Below the pieces are notes generated by a model. The model made no database searches. It was not told where the DNA came from and worked only from the letters and a program-made list of their open reading frames with translations. From the NCBI GenBank assembly GCA_964236445.1, contig CAXSDR010000011.1, forward strand, positions 1-51,455: a DNA stretch of 51,455 nucleotides. Reading direction: 5' to 3'. Shown one piece after another: positions 25,152 to 34,000 of this stretch (position 1 is its first letter; each line of letters opens with the position of its first letter). Made by a program: the position numbers and the translations under genes. This DNA is from CAXSDR01 sp964236445. Lineage in GTDB: Bacteria; Actinomycetota; Actinomycetes; Motilibacterales; Motilibacteraceae.

Positions 25152-25931
25152 TCAGAAGAGCGTGTTGTCGGCGTCGACCACCTCGACGACCGGTGGAGCG
25201 GGCAGCTCGGCGAGCATCTCCACGAGCTGCGGGCCGTTGTTGCGGACGCTGTTGACGGCCTTCGAGACGGGATAGGCCACCAGCTGCTCCGGACCCGAGG
25301 GTGCGGCGGGCACGAGCAGACCTCGCAGCAGGCCCGGGTCGTCGATGCGCGGGTCGAGCCAGTCGGCCCAGGCGCCACGCTCGACCATCATCGGCATCCG
25401 GTCGTGGATGCGCCCCAGGTCGTCGGTCGCCGTGGTGGTGATGACCGTCGTCGTCCAAAGTCGCGAGGCCTCCTCGCCGCCGGCCGGATCACGCCAGATC
25501 TCATAGAGCCCGGCCATCGCGAGCGGCGATCCGTCAGCCCTGGTGATGAAGACGGGTTGCTTGGTGCCGTCGTCCTGGGCATACCACTCGTAGTAGCCGT
25601 CGGCGGGGAGCAGGCAGCGCCGCGCGGCGAATGCCCGCCGGAATGCGGGCTTCTCGGCCACCGTCTCGACGCGGGCGTTGATGAGCTTGCCGGCGATCGA
25701 CCGGTCCTTGGCCCACGAGGGCACGAGGCCCCAGCGGGCGGCGCGCAGCTGGCGCTGCAGGCACTCCCCGCCGGAGTCGCCCGGCGGGCACCGCTGCACG
25801 ACGGCATAGACCTCGTCGGTGGGAGCGACGTTCCAGGAGGCGGGAATCGGCCCGTCGTGGACCACGCGCTCCACCTCGAACTCCTCGACCAGGTCGTCGG
25901 GGTTCCTGCTCGCTGCGTAGCGTCCGCACAT
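25152..25931 (-). CDS. SRAP-domain DNA-protein crosslink sensor (YedK/HMCES)
   Basis: The 259-residue protein starts MCGRY; removal of Met exposes Cys2, which in YedK/HMCES forms a thiazolidine crosslink with abasic sites in single-stranded DNA. The other active-site residues are present: Asn85 in INARVET, Glu115 in GYYEW and His176 in RIHDRMP. Length and motifs are complete. It protects abasic sites during replication. The downstream hydrolase is coupled. It is divergent from the DoxX gene with 78 bp between the starts. Confidence 0.95.
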   Translation of the reverse strand: MCGRYAASRNPDDLVEEFEVERVVHDGPIPASWNVAPTDEVYAVVQRCPPGDSGGECLQRQLRAARWGLVPSWAKDRSIAGKLINARVETVAEKPAFRRAFAARRCLLPADGYYEWYAQDDGTKQPVFITRADGSPLAMAGLYEIWRDPAGGEEASRLWTTTVITTTATDDLGRIHDRMPMMVERGAWADWLDPRIDDPGLLRGLLVPAAPSGPEQLVAYPVSKAVNSVRNNGPQLVEMLAELPAPPVVEVVDADNTLF

Positions 25932-26009
25932 GGGGCGAGCCTGCCAGACGAGCTGTCGGCGGAGTGTGCGACGGTGTCGACTCCGTTCCCCGGGGGAAAG
26001 GCCCTGAAC

Positions 26010-26555
26010 ATGATCCTGCTTCGCCGCGCCGCCCGTCCCATGCTCGCCTCGGTCTTCGTCTTCGGAGGGCTCGACGCCTGGGCCCATCCCGGCCACCGAG
26101 CCGTCCTGGCGAAGCCGGTCACCGATGCGCTCAGCACCCTCGTGCCGGCGCTGCCGCGGGACCCTGAGCAGCTGGTACGCATCAACGCAGCCGTCCAGGT
26201 CGTGGCCGGAACGAGCCTGGCGCTCGGCCGCTTCCCGCGGCTCTCCGCCCTGGCGCTGGCCGCCTCCGTCGTGCTGACGACCGCCGCGGGTCACCGCTTC
26301 TGGGAGGAGACCGAGGCCAAGGCGCGGTCCGACCAGCGCATCCACTTCCTCAAGAACGTCAGCTCGCTCGGGGGGCTGCTGCTCGCGACGGCCGACACGG
26401 AGGGAAAGCCTTCACTCGGTTGGCGCGCCCACCACGCTGCGGGCGTGTCGCGCCACGCGCTGCGCGCGAGCAAGCGGGAGGCCGAGATGGCCGCCCGTGA
26501 GGCGAAGTTGTCGGCGAAGAACCGCGTGTGGAAGACGAAGGCGCGCCTGAGCTGA
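26010..26555 (+). CDS. DoxX-family membrane protein
   Basis: ATG 26010 has GGAAAGG about 8 nt upstream. The 181-residue protein has about four hydrophobic segments with MLASVFVFGGLDAW, INAAVQVVAGTSLALGRFPRLSAL and FWEETEAKARSDQRIHFLKNVSSLGGLLL, all typical of DoxX. A basic coiled tail follows (ASKREAEMAAREAKLSAKN). DoxX proteins are linked to thiol-oxidative defence in mycobacteria, which would fit the nearby sigR locus. Confidence 0.9.
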   Translation: MILLRRAARPMLASVFVFGGLDAWAHPGHRAVLAKPVTDALSTLVPALPRDPEQLVRINAAVQVVAGTSLALGRFPRLSALALAASVVLTTAAGHRFWEETEAKARSDQRIHFLKNVSSLGGLLLATADTEGKPSLGWRAHHAAGVSRHALRASKREAEMAAREAKLSAKNRVWKTKARLS

Positions 26556-26583
26556 ACGTGACGCGGTCGTTAGGCTTCCGCGC

Positions 26584-27885
26584 ATGACCGACCTCCTCTG
26601 GAACGCCCCCGCTGCCTCGCATCCCCTCGCTGCGGTGGTCGACGTCCCCGGGTCGAAGTCGGTGACCAACCGGGCCCTCGTTCTCGCCGCGCTCGCCGAC
26701 TCCCCCGCTCTCGTACGCCGCCCGCTCAAGGCCCGCGACACGAGGCTCATGTCGCGCGGGCTGACGGCGCTCGGCGCACCGGTCCTCGACCAGGGTGATG
26801 ACTGGCTCGTGAGCCCCGCCCGCTCGGGCACCCTCACCGGTGACGTCGACATCGACTGCGGGCTCGCCGGCACGGTCATGCGGTTCCTGCCCGCGTGTGC
26901 CGGGCTCGCGCGCGGTGACGTGCGGTTCGACGGGGACGCCGCAGCGCGCGTACGCCCGATGGGAGTGGTGCTCGAAGCGCTGCGCGTGCTGGGCGTGGAG
27001 GTCAGTGGGCACGGGGGCACGCTGCCCTTCACCATCCAGGGCACGGGCCGCGTCCGCGGTGGTGAGGTCACGGTCGACGCGAGCGGTTCGAGCCAGTTCA
27101 TCAGCGGCCTTCTCCTGTGTGCACCGCGCTTCGACGACGGCGTCGTCGTGCGGCACCAGGGCCCGCGGGTGCCGTCCCTGCCGCACATCGCGATGACAGT
27201 GCACATGCTGCGTGAAGCCGGTGTCGATGTCGACGATTCGACACCTGATGTGTGGATCGTGAATCCTGGTTTGGTCAAAGGTCGCGACGTTGACGTCGAG
27301 CCCGACCTCAGCAGCGCCGCCCCCTTCCTCGCCGCGGCACTCGTCACCGGCGGCCGTGTCACGATCCCGGGCTGGCCGGCGCAGACGACACAGCCCGGCG
27401 ACGCGCTGCGTGGCCTGCTGACGCGGATGGGCGCGACGGTCACGCTCTCCGACACCGGGCTGGAACTCACCTCGACCGGCGCCGTCCACGGCCTCGACGC
27501 TGACCTCCACGACGTCGGCGAGCTCACGCCCGTGCTGGCTGCAGTCGCCGCGGTCGCCGACGGGCCGTCACGGCTGCGCGGCATCGCCCATCTGCGCGGG
27601 CACGAGAGCGACCGGCTCGCCGCCCTGGCCACCGAGCTGACGGCGCTCGGCTGCGGCGTGGTCGAGAGCCACGACGCGCTGCAGATAACGCCCAAGCCGC
27701 TGCACGGCGGCGTCTTCGCGACCTACGAGGACCACCGCATGGCGATGGCGGGTGCGGTTCTCGGGCTCGTCGTTCCGGGTGTGCGCGTGGCTGATGTCGC
27801 GACCACGAGCAAGACGCTGCCGGACTTCGTGGGCATGTGGGACCGCATGCTGGGCACCGCTCCTGCCGCTCGCGACGAGCACTGA
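26584..27885 (+). CDS. aroA: 3-phosphoshikimate 1-carboxyvinyltransferase (EPSP synthase)
   Basis: The 433-residue enzyme of the shikimate pathway joins shikimate-3-phosphate and phosphoenolpyruvate. Motifs: VPGSKSVTNRALVLAALAD at the N-terminus, GLAGTVMRFLPA, ASGSSQFISGLLL, LRGIAHLRGHESDRLAAL and EDHRMAMAGAVLG. The length is normal. It starts 28 bp after the DoxX gene, and rsgA follows after 7 bp, so aroA-rsgA is an operon. Confidence 0.97.
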   Translation: MTDLLWNAPAASHPLAAVVDVPGSKSVTNRALVLAALADSPALVRRPLKARDTRLMSRGLTALGAPVLDQGDDWLVSPARSGTLTGDVDIDCGLAGTVMRFLPACAGLARGDVRFDGDAAARVRPMGVVLEALRVLGVEVSGHGGTLPFTIQGTGRVRGGEVTVDASGSSQFISGLLLCAPRFDDGVVVRHQGPRVPSLPHIAMTVHMLREAGVDVDDSTPDVWIVNPGLVKGRDVDVEPDLSSAAPFLAAALVTGGRVTIPGWPAQTTQPGDALRGLLTRMGATVTLSDTGLELTSTGAVHGLDADLHDVGELTPVLAAVAAVADGPSRLRGIAHLRGHESDRLAALATELTALGCGVVESHDALQITPKPLHGGVFATYEDHRMAMAGAVLGLVVPGVRVADVATTSKTLPDFVGMWDRMLGTAPAARDEH

Positions 27886-27892
27886 GCCGCCT

Positions 27893-28951
27893 GTGACCAG
27901 CCGTCGTCAGCCCGACGAGGACGACGTACGCATCCGCCCGGGCCGTCACAAGGCCCGGGCGCGCACCAAGGACCGGCCAGGGCACCTCGACGCCGTCGAC
28001 GGGCGGGTGGTGGCAGTCGACCGAGGGCGGTTCAACCTGGTCGTCGGCGACCACAGCGTCTATGCCATGAAGGCGCGTGAGCTCGGCCGCAAGGGCGTCG
28101 TCGTCGGCGACGAGGTCTCGGTGGTCGGGGACTCCACCGGCAAGGACGACGCCCTCGCCCGCATCGTTCGGGTGAGCCCGCGCCGGTCGGTGCTGCGCCG
28201 CACCGCCGACGACACCGACCCGATCGAGCGCGTCATCGTCGCCAACGCCGACCAGCTGGTCGTCGTCACCGCGACGATGGACCCCGAGCCGCGCCCGCGA
28301 CTGATCGACCGCTGCCTGGCCGCGGCCTATGACGCGGGCCTGGCGCCCCTGCTCTGCATCACCAAAGCGGACCTGGCCTCCCCCGAGCCGTTGCTCGCTG
28401 CCTACGCCGCGCTCGACGTGCCGCACGTGGTCATGGCGCAGGGCGGCAACCTCGACATCCTGCGCGAGCGGCTCGCGGGGCGCACGAGCGTGCTCATCGG
28501 ACACTCGGGTGTGGGCAAGTCCACGCTCGTGAACGCGCTCGTGCCAGGCACCTGCCGCGCGGTCGGGCACGTCAACGAAGTGACCGGACGTGGCCGCCAC
28601 ACGTCGAGCTCGGCGATCGCGCTACGGCTGCCGGGCGACGTCGGCTGGATCATCGACACCCCCGGCGTGCGCAGCTTCGGGCTGGCTCATGTCGACCCGG
28701 CACGCCTGCTCTCGACATTCCCCGACCTCGCTGCCGGCACGGCCGCGTGCCCACGCGGCTGCACGCACGACGAGCCGGAGTGCGGGCTCGACGCCTGGGT
28801 CGCGCAGGGGCACGCAGGGCCCGGCGGCGCTGCCCGGCTCGACAGCCTTCGCCGGCTGCTGCGTGCGCGCACCGCCGACGTGGTCACCCATGAGGGACCT
28901 GACCTGAGCGATCCGAACGAGCCAGCCGGTTCCGGTGATGCGCGTAGCTAG
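27893..28951 (+). CDS. rsgA: Ribosome small-subunit GTPase RsgA
   Basis: The 352-residue circularly permuted GTPase starts at GTG 27893, 7 nt after the aroA stop. An OB-fold (about 35-90) precedes the permuted G motifs: ITKAD (G4), GHSGVGKST (G1), RHTSS (G2) and IDTPGVRSFG (G3). A C-terminal zinc site follows, CPRGCTHDEPEC. RsgA helps the 30S subunit mature. In many actinomycetes hisN comes next; here it is about 12 kb away. Confidence 0.96.
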   Translation: MTSRRQPDEDDVRIRPGRHKARARTKDRPGHLDAVDGRVVAVDRGRFNLVVGDHSVYAMKARELGRKGVVVGDEVSVVGDSTGKDDALARIVRVSPRRSVLRRTADDTDPIERVIVANADQLVVVTATMDPEPRPRLIDRCLAAAYDAGLAPLLCITKADLASPEPLLAAYAALDVPHVVMAQGGNLDILRERLAGRTSVLIGHSGVGKSTLVNALVPGTCRAVGHVNEVTGRGRHTSSSAIALRLPGDVGWIIDTPGVRSFGLAHVDPARLLSTFPDLAAGTAACPRGCTHDEPECGLDAWVAQGHAGPGGAARLDSLRRLLRARTADVVTHEGPDLSDPNEPAGSGDARS

Positions 28952-29004
28952 CTGCGCCGGGCAGGCGAACGATTGCACCACCAGCAGGTTAGTCCGGTCG
29001 CGCC

Positions 29005-29309
29005 CTGGCTGGCTCTCACGACCTGATCGTCGAGCGCACGCACGACGGGCTCGCCGCGGCCCGGCCCGCGGCCGCAACGGCGGGCCAAAGCCGAAGATGA
29101 CCCCGCACCGGGTCAAGCAAGCGTGCGCCCTGTGCGACGCCGGCGAGCTCACCGTGCGGGAGATCGCCGACACGCTCGGGGTGAGCCGACCAACGATCTA
29201 CCGGCACCTCGACCCACCTGCACCGAAGCCGCCAGCACCCCTCGCCGGCCAGGTAGACCATGAGCCCTTCGCGTCTGCGCCAGCCGGACTGGCCCCAATG
29301 CCCTGCTGA
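29005..29309 (+). pseudogene. Serine recombinase (resolvase/invertase) C-terminal remnant
   Basis: Two frames together rebuild the end of a Tn3-type resolvase: HDLIVERTHDGLAAAR in one frame (from about 29017), then RGRNGGPKPKMTPHRVKQA and the helix-turn-helix LTVREIADTLGVSRPTIYRHL in another. One base is missing near 29065-29070. The catalytic N-terminal domain is absent. It marks past mobile-element activity at the edge of an accessory region. Confidence 0.8.
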
Positions 29310-29479
29310 CCAGCTCCCGGTCAGCACCGTAGACGCGTGCGGTGTAACGGGCTGGTCTGAGCTCGATGACGATGCCGCGATGGTGAGTGGCCCCCGGACA
29401 CGCGCAGCCACTCACCAGCGCAGCCGCGTGCCGGGCGATCTGTCAACCTCAAGGACTACATCCAGGATCACCACAGTCT

Positions 29480-29730
29480 GCACTTGGTGACACGTTTCTT
29501 ACCGGCACCCCGTCACGGTCACGTCCGAACGGGTCCGGGTCGAGGTCGACGACGGCTCACCGCAGCTGCCTGCGTGGTCCCCGTCGATGCCCGGGTCCCT
29601 GAGCGGGCGTGGCCTGACGTTGGTCAACGCCCTCGCCACCCGGTGGGGGGCCGACCTGCTCGACAGCGGCGGGAAGACGGTGTGGTCAAGCTCACCGAGG
29701 ACCGCCCTGATCCGTTGCCTTACCGCTGGC
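29480..29730 (+). pseudogene. Fragment of an RsbW-like ATP-binding protein
   Basis: PVTVTSERVRVEVDDGSPQL and GRGLTLVNALATRWGADLL match the C-terminal half of small HATPase (anti-sigma-type) proteins; an intact relative lies at 35552-36133. The frame breaks before PVT and again after KTVW, each time by a single base. The N-terminal ATPase part is missing. Confidence 0.65.
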
Positions 29731-29734
29731 GCGC

Positions 29735-30350
29735 CGCAAGATGCGATCGCCGGCGTCGCACCGGTCGAGCTGTTGCTCGGCAGGTCCGAGTCGGCGGTGG
29801 TTATGCTGGCAGGCTTCCGNNNNNNNNNNNNNNNNNNNNNNNNNNNNNNNNNNNNNNNNNNNNNNNNNNNNNNNNNNNNNNNNNNNNNNNNNNNNNNNNN
29901 NNNNNNNNNNNNNNNNNNNCGATGACGTTGGGCGTCCGTCTGCGTGGGGCTGTCCGGAGCAGTGAGCTGAGCGACGAGATCTTCGACAGCGCCGGCGACC
30001 ACCGCAGTGCCGAGGACTGGCATGCCGGCCGCCTGAAGTGGGGTTCGAGTTCTCCGACGGTCAACGCGCAACGAACGTCGATCCGCCGGTATGGACGGAG
30101 ATGCCAGACCGTCACCGAGGGGCGGCACATGCTGGCGAGCCTTCCGTATGGGTGCCCACCCGGGTGGTCTTGCATGGTGGGGGAGGTGGAGGCCCCCGGG
30201 CGGTCGACCGGGACTACTGGCTGTGGCCCCTACCCCCGCTCGGAGAGCTGCGTGTTTATGTCAGTGGCCGGCGCGCGGTATCGAACTAGCGGTGCAGGAA
30301 CTGGACAGCACGCCGCTTGCATGCTGCGGCGGCCAGGTCCCACTCGGTAT
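29735..30350 (+). pseudogene. Conserved hypothetical gene interrupted by an assembly gap and frameshifts
   Basis: Pieces in different frames fit one actinobacterial hypothetical family. APVELLLGRSESAVVMLAGF lies before the gap. LGVRLRGAVRSSELSDEIFD lies after it, then FEFSDGQRATNVDPP (frame change near 30042), HGGGGGGPRAVDRDYWLWPL and, after another single-base loss near 30265, WPARGIELAVQELDSTPL. Both breaks are one-base losses next to the N run, so sequencing error is as likely as true decay. Confidence 0.6.
29820..29919. other. Assembly gap (100 N)
   Basis: Exactly 100 N, a placeholder length. The same protein family appears to continue on both sides, so the real missing sequence may be only tens of bases. 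Confidence 0.97.
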
Positions 30351-30459
30351 GGGAAGCAAGCGACCACTGACGTGTTCCGTCCCGCGTGGGAATGCCCGCA
30401 CATCCGTGCGTCTTCACGTGTATGTGACGAAGTCAGCAGTACCTAGCGGCGAAGCAGAA

Positions 30460-30855
30460 GTGCCAGGCGATAGCCATGAGCATCCCGTGGACGCCGGCCG
30501 TGTGGCCCATGCCCGTGCTCGTGGGATCGGCGCGGAGGACGCCGGCCGGCTCGCGGCGACGTTGAGCTTGTTCGCGGACCCGTCGCGCTCACGGATCCTC
30601 TACGCGCTGGACCTGGTCGAGGAGCTGTGCGTCGGCGACATCGCCCTGGCCCTCGAGCTCAGCGAGGACTCCGTCGGGTACGCACTGCGCCTGCTGCGCA
30701 CGGCAGGGCTGGTCGCTACCCGCAAGCAAGGCCGGGTGGTGTTCTACCGACTCGCCGAGGACTTCCCCGAGCCGCTGCTCAACCACTGCCTGCGCCGGCT
30801 CATCGAGCTCAGCCGCACCGACACCGACACTGGCGACAGGGAAGGAGACCGGTGA
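30460..30855 (+). CDS. ArsR/SmtB-family metal-responsive repressor
   Basis: GTG 30460 gives 131 residues with the family's opening HEHPVDAGRVAHARARGI; other GTG starts (30490) are possible. The winged helix shows LFADPSRSRILYALDLVEELCVGDIALALELSEDSVGYALRLLRTAGLV and RKQGRVVFYRL. One Cys sits in ELCVGD, and HC occurs in the last helix; with the His-rich N-terminus these could bind metal. Its stop overlaps the permease ATG (TGATG), so it very likely controls its own operon. Confidence 0.92.
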   Translation: MPGDSHEHPVDAGRVAHARARGIGAEDAGRLAATLSLFADPSRSRILYALDLVEELCVGDIALALELSEDSVGYALRLLRTAGLVATRKQGRVVFYRLAEDFPEPLLNHCLRRLIELSRTDTDTGDREGDR

Positions 30856-32042
30856 TGGCTGCTTTGAACGCCTTGGGGCACGCGCTGCAGCTGGCCGGGT
30901 CGATGACCTGGGAAATCTTGTGGTCGCTGATCTTCGGGTTCTTCCTGTCAGCCGGGATAGAGGCGGTCGTGCGCAAGGACACCGTCGTAGGACTCATGGG
31001 CACCGACCGACCGCGCAGCATCGCCGCAGCCACCGCGCTCGGGGCTGCGTCGAGCTCGTGCTCCTACGCCGCGGTCGCGCTGGCCCGATCGCTGTTCCGC
31101 AAGGGCGCGGACTTCACCGCGGTGATGGCGTTCGAGATCTCCTCGACGAACCTGGTCATCGAGATGGGCGTGATCCTCGCGCTGCTGCTCGGGTGGCAGT
31201 TCACCCTTGCCGAGTACGTCGGCGGCCCGCTGATGACCATGGTCCTGGCGCTGCTGTTCCGGTTCTTCCTGCGCGAGAAGATCCTTCACGCGGCACGAGA
31301 GCAGGCAGAGCGCGGCGTCGCCGGGAAGATGGAAGGCCACGCGGGCATGGACATGAGCGTTCCCGGCGAGGGGTCCGCGTTGCGCCGGCTGGTCTCGCCC
31401 AGTGGTTTCACGTCGACGGCGCACTACTTCGCGATGAACTGGGCGAGCGTGTGGGTCGACATCGTCGGTGGGCTGCTGATCGCCGGGGCGTTCGCTGCCT
31501 GGGTCCCCACCGTGTGGCTACGCGAGCTGTTCCTCGCCGACCACGGTGTCCTGAGCAAGGTGTGGGGCCCGCTGATCGGCCCGCTGCTCGCGGTCGTCAG
31601 CTTCGTCTGCTCGATCGGCAACATCCCGCTCGCAGCAGTGCTGTGGGACGGGGGCATCAGCTTCGGTGGTGTCGTCAGCTTCATCTTCGCCGACCTCATC
31701 GTCATTCCTGTCCTGCTGATCTACCGCAAGTACTACGGCACCCGTATGGCGTTGTTCCTCTTCTGCACCTTCTACGCGGCGATGGTCGCTGCGGGCTATC
31801 TCGTCGAGCTGGTCTTCACCCCGCTCGGGCTCGTCCCCGGCCGGCACACGGCTGCGATGGCCATGCAAGCCCACATCTCCTGGAACTACACCACGTGGCT
31901 CAACATCGGCGCGCTGGTCCTCGCGGCCGTGCTCACCGTGCGGTTCATCCGTACCAACGGCCTGGCCATGCTCACGATGATGAACGCCGACCCCAGCGAG
32001 CACGATCACAGCGGGAACGCGCATGGCCATGATCACCGCTAG
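30855..32042 (+). CDS. Permease of the ArsP/DUF318 (UPF0718) family
   Basis: ATG 30855 follows GAAGGAG. The 395-residue protein has about eight to ten membrane segments in two related halves: SSSCSYAAVALARSLFRKG and FVCSIGNIPLAAVLWDGGIS are the paired signature loops. A Met/His-rich loop (MEGHAGMDMS) and a His-rich tail (HDHSGNAHGHDHR) suggest handling of metal ions. Known relatives export organo-arsenicals or are linked to metal resistance. It is coupled to the ArsR gene and followed by DUF6153 and DUF305 genes, which points to copper or a related soft metal. Confidence 0.9.
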   Translation: MAALNALGHALQLAGSMTWEILWSLIFGFFLSAGIEAVVRKDTVVGLMGTDRPRSIAAATALGAASSSCSYAAVALARSLFRKGADFTAVMAFEISSTNLVIEMGVILALLLGWQFTLAEYVGGPLMTMVLALLFRFFLREKILHAAREQAERGVAGKMEGHAGMDMSVPGEGSALRRLVSPSGFTSTAHYFAMNWASVWVDIVGGLLIAGAFAAWVPTVWLRELFLADHGVLSKVWGPLIGPLLAVVSFVCSIGNIPLAAVLWDGGISFGGVVSFIFADLIVIPVLLIYRKYYGTRMALFLFCTFYAAMVAAGYLVELVFTPLGLVPGRHTAAMAMQAHISWNYTTWLNIGALVLAAVLTVRFIRTNGLAMLTMMNADPSEHDHSGNAHGHDHR

Positions 32043-32084
32043 CGACGGCGCTGCGAACGGCACACCCGACCTACGCTGGGTCCT

Positions 32085-32546
32085 GTGAGCCGCCGCCAAG
32101 TCCCTGTCGCGGGAAGCACGCTGCGCCGGCTGCTGCTCGTGCTCGGGCTGCTCGCCGGCGTGCTGGCGATGCACGGGTTCACCGCGAACCACGACGCGAT
32201 GCCCTCGACGGCATCGATGACCTCCGTCGCCGCGCACTCGGCGGACGCCCGGCACGCCAATGCGGAGCACGCCGATGCCGAGCAGGGCATGGTGCCGCGG
32301 AGCCCGTCGCATCTGCTGGACCACAGCCATCTCGGTGCAGCGCTCGACGCCGAAGCGATGGGCGCCATGGGCGGTGCGTGCGTCGCGGTGCTGGTGACGT
32401 CGCTGCTGCTGGCTCTGGCGAGGCGCCGGGTGGCGACGACGCCGCTGCTGAGTCGTCGTGACTGCGCCGCGGGGTGGCAGGGTTCGCCCGATCCGAGCCC
32501 AGCTGTCGGACGGTCGCTGTTCGAGCTCTGCGTGCTGCGCACCTAG
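32085..32546 (+). CDS. DUF6153-family small membrane protein, Met/His-rich
   Basis: GTG 32085 is preceded by TACGCT (32072-32077) at -10 distance, so the transcript is probably leaderless. The 153-residue protein has a membrane segment at about 15-35 (LLLVLGLLAGVLAMHGF), a His/Ala/Met-rich outer region (HSADARHANAEHADAEQGM) and a second membrane segment at about 95-115. The family is often found with copper genes. The His-rich part may bind metal; this is inferred from context. Confidence 0.75.
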   Translation: MSRRQVPVAGSTLRRLLLVLGLLAGVLAMHGFTANHDAMPSTASMTSVAAHSADARHANAEHADAEQGMVPRSPSHLLDHSHLGAALDAEAMGAMGGACVAVLVTSLLLALARRRVATTPLLSRRDCAAGWQGSPDPSPAVGRSLFELCVLRT

Positions 32547-32635
32547 GCCGTACCCCGGCCCCGCGGGACGCGCCCGTCGCGGCCCCGCCCACGTGCGCAA
32601 CTCCCCGCAGCCCTCAAAGCTCGAAGGACACCGCC

Positions 32636-33295
32636 ATGAACCGAACCGCGCGCCTCACCCTGCCCGCCCTCGCTCTCACCGCTGGGCTGGCGCTCAGCGC
32701 CTGCGGCGCCAGCTCGTCAGGCAGCACCATGGGCTCGATGCCCGGGATGGCCTCAACTGCGAGTTCCATGCGCATGGCAACCAGCGCTGCCACCGCCCCG
32801 GCCACGACTGGCTCCTCAACTGTCAGCGAGCACAACGCTGCCGACACCACGTTCGTGACCGGCATGATCCCGCACCACGCCCAAGCCACCGCGATGGCCG
32901 ACATGGCCATGACAAGCGCCTCGAACGCTGAGGTGAAGACCCTGGCCGCGCAGATCAAGGCCGGTCAGGGCCCGGAGATCACCATGATGACCGGGTGGTT
33001 GCAGTCGTGGGGCGAGCCCGTTCCGTCCACGACCATGAGCGCGGCGATGGGTGACATGGGCGCCACGATGATGAGCTCGAAGGACATGGCCGACCTGGGC
33101 AAGGCCACCGGTGCCTCGTTCGACCGGATGTGGCTGCAGATGATGACGAAGCACCACCAGGGCGCCATCACCATGGCAAAGACCGAGCTAGACGCCGGCC
33201 GCAACGCTGACGTCAAGACCCTCGCTCAGAACATCATCGTCAGCCAGAGCAAGGAGATCACCACCATGGCCACCCTGCTGACAACCATCGGCTGA
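32636..33295 (+). CDS. DUF305 lipoprotein, probable copper-binding
   Basis: ATG 32636 has AAGGA upstream. The 219-residue protein has a lipoprotein signal (LALTAGLALSAC) with Cys at about 22, a Met/Ser-rich linker and a DUF305 domain (about 60-219). The domain carries the two marker motifs GMIPHHAQATAMADMA and MMTKHHQGAITMAK, whose His/Met residues can bind copper. It is probably anchored on the outer face of the membrane. It closes the metal module and is followed by a strong terminator. Confidence 0.92.
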   Translation: MNRTARLTLPALALTAGLALSACGASSSGSTMGSMPGMASTASSMRMATSAATAPATTGSSTVSEHNAADTTFVTGMIPHHAQATAMADMAMTSASNAEVKTLAAQIKAGQGPEITMMTGWLQSWGEPVPSTTMSAAMGDMGATMMSSKDMADLGKATGASFDRMWLQMMTKHHQGAITMAKTELDAGRNADVKTLAQNIIVSQSKEITTMATLLTTIG

Positions 33296-33306
33296 GCGCG
33301 CGCCGC

Positions 33307-33353
33307 AGCTGCGGCTCGCCCGACCACCTCGTGGGCGGGGGCGAGCCGCAGCT
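33307..33353. terminator. Perfect 15-bp hairpin after the DUF305 gene
   Basis: 33307-33321 and 33339-33353 are exact reverse complements with a 17-nt loop. It can work in both directions, also serving the pseudogene on the other strand. Confidence 0.85.
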
Positions 33354-33383
33354 TGCTGCGCATCAGCTCGTGACGGCGTGCAG

Positions 33384-33690
33384 AGGCTCTGGGTTGCGGG
33401 CGTGCGGCGTAGCGCTGTCCGATCGTGGTGAGGCCACGTGGCTTGTAGACAGACAGCACAGGGCCGCGATCAGCAGCAGCACAAGCGCTCCCGCCCCGTG
33501 AAGGCACGAAAGAGGAATCGCCGATTCCGGCGCCCCCGCTAGCGCCGCGGACGGTCCTCGCTGTGTGGCAAGCCCGGTCAAGGTCTGCATGTAGAGCAGC
33601 AGGACACCGCTCGCGAACAGGTTCATGACGAGTTCCACCAGCACCCAGTAGTGACACAGCAAACCCCAGCTGATGCTCAGCGTCTGTCGC
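33384..33690 (-). pseudogene. DUF2269-like membrane protein fragment, frameshifted
   Basis: On the minus strand, LSISWGLLCHYWVLVELVMN and ASGVLLLYMQTLTGLA match the third and fourth membrane segments of DUF2269-type proteins. The frame then shifts by one base to LSVYKPRGLTTIGQR, the family's usual end. The N-terminal half is missing, with an in-frame stop just upstream. It is a decayed gene at the right border of the metal module. Confidence 0.65.
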
Positions 33691-34000
33691 TTACCCCGTC
33701 ACGTCCGATCGAGGATGACCTTGGGGCGCCGAGGACGCGATGCGCGGGTGGTCCGGAGTCTGCTTCGGAATTGGGGCGTGCGTTCGACAACGCCGCCGCT
33801 GGCCCCGCAGCGGCCTTCCGCACGCCCGCGCTATACATTCCGCGCGTACGCCGCACCTGACCCAACGACTGCCCGGTCCTCGCGCCGAGGTCCCGCCTTG
33901 CGCGCTCCAGCCCGCTCTGGTGACGAGCGGAGCGGTCCCCTTGTGCTTGCGCTTTCGCGGCGGCGATTCGAGCTGCGGCTCTTTGCTGCGGAGTGCTCAC
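33677..34000 (-). CDS. Doubtful small basic protein downstream of the nucleotidyltransferase
   Basis: GTG 34000 overlaps the stop of the nucleotidyltransferase gene (GTGA), and the frame runs 107 codons, rich in Ala and Arg (VSTPQQRAAARIAAAKAQAQ). I recognise no family, and the composition is close to that of random high-GC sequence. The overlap is its only support. It also overlaps the end of the DUF2269 remnant. Confidence 0.3.
   Translation of the reverse strand: MSTPQQRAAARIAAAKAQAQGDRSARHQSGLERARRDLGARTGQSLGQVRRTRGMYSAGVRKAAAGPAAALSNARPNSEADSGPPAHRVLGAPRSSSIGRDGVSDRR

Noticed and set aside
30038..30060. tRNA-like GGGTTCGAGT sequence
   Set aside because: No acceptor or anticodon stem can be formed around it, and it lies within the frameshifted hypothetical gene.
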